Source of the DNA: an uncultured Prevotella sp.
GTDB taxonomy: Bacteria; Bacteroidota; Bacteroidia; Bacteroidales; Bacteroidaceae
NCBI GenBank assembly: GCA_900770845.1
Contig: CAAGLS010000070.1
Location: 1 to 8,255 of the forward strand
DNA length: 8,255 nucleotides
Reading direction: 5' to 3'
Shown: positions 6,968-8,255 of the stretch, one piece after another
How the letters are laid out: each line of letters opens with the position of its first letter
Numbering within the stretch: the first letter of the stretch is position 1
Notes under the pieces: generated by a model
Told to the model about the DNA's origin: nothing
Database searches by the model: none
The model's input: only the letters and a program-made list of their open reading frames with translations
Program-made: the position numbers and the translations under genes

Positions 6968-8080
6968 TCACGCTTCTTTTCCAAAGGAATTATTCTCTCG
7001 CATTTCGTCCATTACCTCACTGATGGCTTCCAAATAGTCGTAGCCATGCTGTTTTGTTGGTTCAAGCACCGTTCCCTCAGCCCATTCGTTCCATGCATTG
7101 ACAAAAACGTAGTCAGTATGGTAATCTTGTTGCGTCAACTTGATTTTATCCCGTAGGTATAACTTGAATTCTTCCTTGGTGGGAGGCAGGATGACTGAAC
7201 CCGCCAGGCCCCGACGGGGAGAGTTGTCCCAACCAACAAACACTCCACCGTAAGTTCCTTTTGGCAGGTTGCTGCGGAGTGACAGCTTGGCTATTTCCCC
7301 AAAAGGAACAGGCTTGTTGAGCATTCTCTTCGTTCCCAACCAACGGTTGGAGAGCCGTGCCGCCATCCGGCTGACTCGATGCCACGCCCTGTAGGCCGAA
7401 GAGCGGTTGTGGTTGGTATAGGCTGGCTCAAACTCCACATAGTTCTCAAAGGGCAAGTCGCGACAGTCGGTCCCCCGCTCCCTGAGGGTGTTGACAAAGT
7501 GGATTCCTGGCAAACCGTTGGCTTGAGCCATCTGCAGCCAACACTCCATCATTTCCTTGGCACAGGGAACGCACCGTGACTTATAGATTACGAACATCGG
7601 CTTTCCGTCTACTTTCATATACCGCTCGTCCTTGAAAAAGGGAAGCAGATAATTGAAGTGGCGACGCCATTCCTCAAGACCACCATAGTCTTGGTTGATG
7701 AGAATCTGATGGGATTTGCCGTCCCACGAACGTGTCCACGGTTCATTGGCCCATGAAAAGCAGAAGCGCATCTTGATTTCCTTATGCGCCAACAGCAGCT
7801 CGGCTGGTTTTTGAAGAAGCATCTTTGTGGGAAACCAATAATGATAGAAGCACATTCCGTAAATACCGTATTTGTTGGCCAAACTGGCCTGCCATTCCAG
7901 GGTGGAGACATCTGAGAGGTCATAATAGTTGTCGTCCAAGGGTTCCTTGGGCTGCTCATGACCGGAATACAAAGGCTGAGCCGACTTCACATTGACCCAT
8001 TCCGTAAATCCGTTGCCCCACCAGGCATCGTTTTCCGGAATGGTATGGAACTGCGGCAAATAGAATGCTACTATCTTCAT
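6968..8080 (-). CDS. WbsX-family protein (GH99-like barrel), putative polysaccharide biosynthesis enzyme
   Basis: A 370-residue protein matching the WbsX family found in O-antigen and capsule loci, usually annotated as a glycosyltransferase although its predicted fold is a GH99-like (beta/alpha) barrel. Features are the N-terminal strand MKIVAFYLPQFHTIPEND followed by WWGNGFTEWVNV, YGIYGMCFYHYWF at 71-83, FCFSWANEPWTRSWDG at 106-121 with E113, KPMFVIY at 160-166, GVFVGWDNSPRR at 279-290, and VNAWNEWAEGTVLEP at 327-341 with E332 and E335. No signal peptide or membrane segment is seen, so it should be cytoplasmic. The ATG at 8080 lies about 17 bases past a minus-strand TAACTTTG promoter-like box. 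It is first of a two-gene leftward unit, with the GT2 gene 11 bases downstream. Whether it transfers, hydrolyses or modifies sugars is not settled by the sequence. Confidence 0.87.
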   Translation of the reverse strand: MKIVAFYLPQFHTIPENDAWWGNGFTEWVNVKSAQPLYSGHEQPKEPLDDNYYDLSDVSTLEWQASLANKYGIYGMCFYHYWFPTKMLLQKPAELLLAHKEIKMRFCFSWANEPWTRSWDGKSHQILINQDYGGLEEWRRHFNYLLPFFKDERYMKVDGKPMFVIYKSRCVPCAKEMMECWLQMAQANGLPGIHFVNTLRERGTDCRDLPFENYVEFEPAYTNHNRSSAYRAWHRVSRMAARLSNRWLGTKRMLNKPVPFGEIAKLSLRSNLPKGTYGGVFVGWDNSPRRGLAGSVILPPTKEEFKLYLRDKIKLTQQDYHTDYVFVNAWNEWAEGTVLEPTKQHGYDYLEAISEVMDEMRENNSFGKEA

Positions 8081-8096
8081 TTTCGCTATTTTTGGA

Positions 8097-8104
8097 CAAA
8101 GTTA
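8097..8104 (-). promoter_or_regulatory. Bacteroidetes -7 promoter box (TAnnTTTG), leftward
   Basis: Read on the minus strand, this is TAACTTTG, an exact TAnnTTTG match located 16 bases before the ATG of the WbsX gene at 8080. The predicted transcript start is near 8091, giving a leader of only about 10 bases. A convincing -33 TTTG at the right spacing is not visible. It would drive the WbsX-GT2 leftward pair. The match is to a short motif in an AT-rich gap, so it is supported mainly by its position and orientation. Confidence 0.52.
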
Positions 8105-8150
8105 CAAATTTTTTACGACTAACCCGTCTATGAAGAAAAAATAAATAGAA

Positions 8151-8169
8151 TAAGAGTAAATTACTCATA
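8151..8169. promoter_or_regulatory. Palindrome in the divergent promoter region, candidate operator
   Basis: The core GAGTAA-A-TTACTC (8154-8166) is a perfect 6+6 inverted repeat around a single central base at 8160. Beyond one mismatched pair, two further bases on each side pair as well (TA...TA), giving a 19-base imperfect dyad. It lies 12 bases upstream of the rightward -7 box, where the -33 element would be expected. There is no T-run after it and no loop, so it does not look like a terminator. A dimeric regulator site is a reasonable inference, but no regulator is in view. Confidence 0.4.
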
Positions 8170-8178
8170 AAAAAAATG

Positions 8179-8186
8179 TACCTTTG
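8179..8186 (+). promoter_or_regulatory. Bacteroidetes -7 promoter box (TAnnTTTG), rightward
   Basis: TACCTTTG is an exact match to the TAnnTTTG box read by the Bacteroidetes primary sigma factor. It lies 22 bases before the ATG at 8209, which leaves a short leader of about 15 bases containing AGGA. No clear TTTG -33 element is visible about 19-21 bases upstream. That position is occupied by a palindrome centred on 8160, so the promoter may depend on a regulator. Confidence 0.6.
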
Positions 8187-8208
8187 CAGTATGGTTAGGA
8201 ATACAGTG

Positions 8209-8255
8209 ATGAACCAAGAGTTGGTTTCCGTTATCATGCCCACCTACAATGGTGA
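8209..8255 (+). CDS. Glycosyltransferase family 2, 5' end only
   Basis: Only the first 15 or so codons are in the window. They read MNQELVSVIMPTYNG, the standard N-terminal nucleotide-binding strand of GT2 enzymes (the SVIMPTYN pattern). I placed the start at the ATG at 8209: an AGGA at 8197-8200 lies 8 bases upstream, and the -7 box at 8179-8186 would put the transcript start near 8191-8195. An in-frame ATG at 8191 would add MVRNTV but would make the message nearly leaderless. It runs away from the WbsX gene and is probably the first gene of another rightward transcript of the same locus. The rest of the protein lies outside. Confidence 0.68.
   Translation, partial: MNQELVSVIMPTYNG

Noticed and set aside
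8091..8100. Short inverted repeat TTTG-GA-CAAA near the leftward promoter box
   Set aside because: Four-base arms in an AT-rich gap are expected by chance, and part of it belongs to the TAnnTTTG box.
7956..8243. Minus-strand frame of 95 codons spanning the divergent gap and the start of the WbsX gene
   Set aside because: It crosses both promoter-like boxes and is out of frame with the strongly supported WbsX protein.
1..8255. Search for mobile elements, CRISPR arrays, tRNA or rRNA genes and phase-variable inverted repeats
   Set aside because: No transposase or integrase motif, regular repeat array, tRNA-like fold or long inverted repeat pair was visible by eye; almost all of the window is accounted for by polysaccharide genes.

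Overview
The window is part of an exopolysaccharide or capsule (O-antigen-like) biosynthesis locus of the Wzx/Wzy type. It most likely comes from a member of the Bacteroidales, with a Prevotellaceae-like flavour. Three things point there: the style of the export, chain-length and flippase proteins; the near absence of Shine-Dalgarno sequences before tightly packed genes; and two matches to the Bacteroidetes -7 promoter box (TAnnTTTG) in the only sizeable intergenic gap. The genus is an inference, and no species marker gene is present.

Positions 1-6162 hold a dense rightward operon: the 3' end of an outer-membrane SLBB/Wza-type export protein, a Wzz-like chain-length regulator (no kinase domain), a Wzx flippase, a Wzy-like polymerase, a GT4 (GT-B fold) glycosyltransferase and a secreted GH16 glycoside hydrolase. 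From wzz to the GH16 gene every junction overlaps (1, 4, 17 and 4 bases), so the five reading frames are probably translationally coupled. Positions 6150-8080 hold a leftward pair: a WbsX-family protein (GH99-like barrel) followed by a GT2 glycosyltransferase, which runs 13 bases into the tail of the GH16 gene. From about 8209 a second rightward gene begins (GT2-like N-terminus) and is cut by the window end. The 110-base divergent gap (8081-8190) carries a promoter-like box for each direction and a palindrome upstream of the rightward box.

The parts fit one pathway. GT4, GT2, WbsX and the partial GT2 would build a lipid-linked repeat unit on the cytoplasmic face, Wzx would flip it, and Wzy would polymerise it under Wzz control. 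The Wza-type protein would export it, and the GH16 enzyme in the periplasm or outside could trim or release the polymer. No priming sugar-phosphate transferase and no nucleotide-sugar synthesis genes are in view, so these must lie outside. The component families are known. The less ordinary points are a GH16 enzyme co-translated with the polymerisation genes, the WbsX protein of unsettled activity, and the candidate operator in the divergent promoter region.
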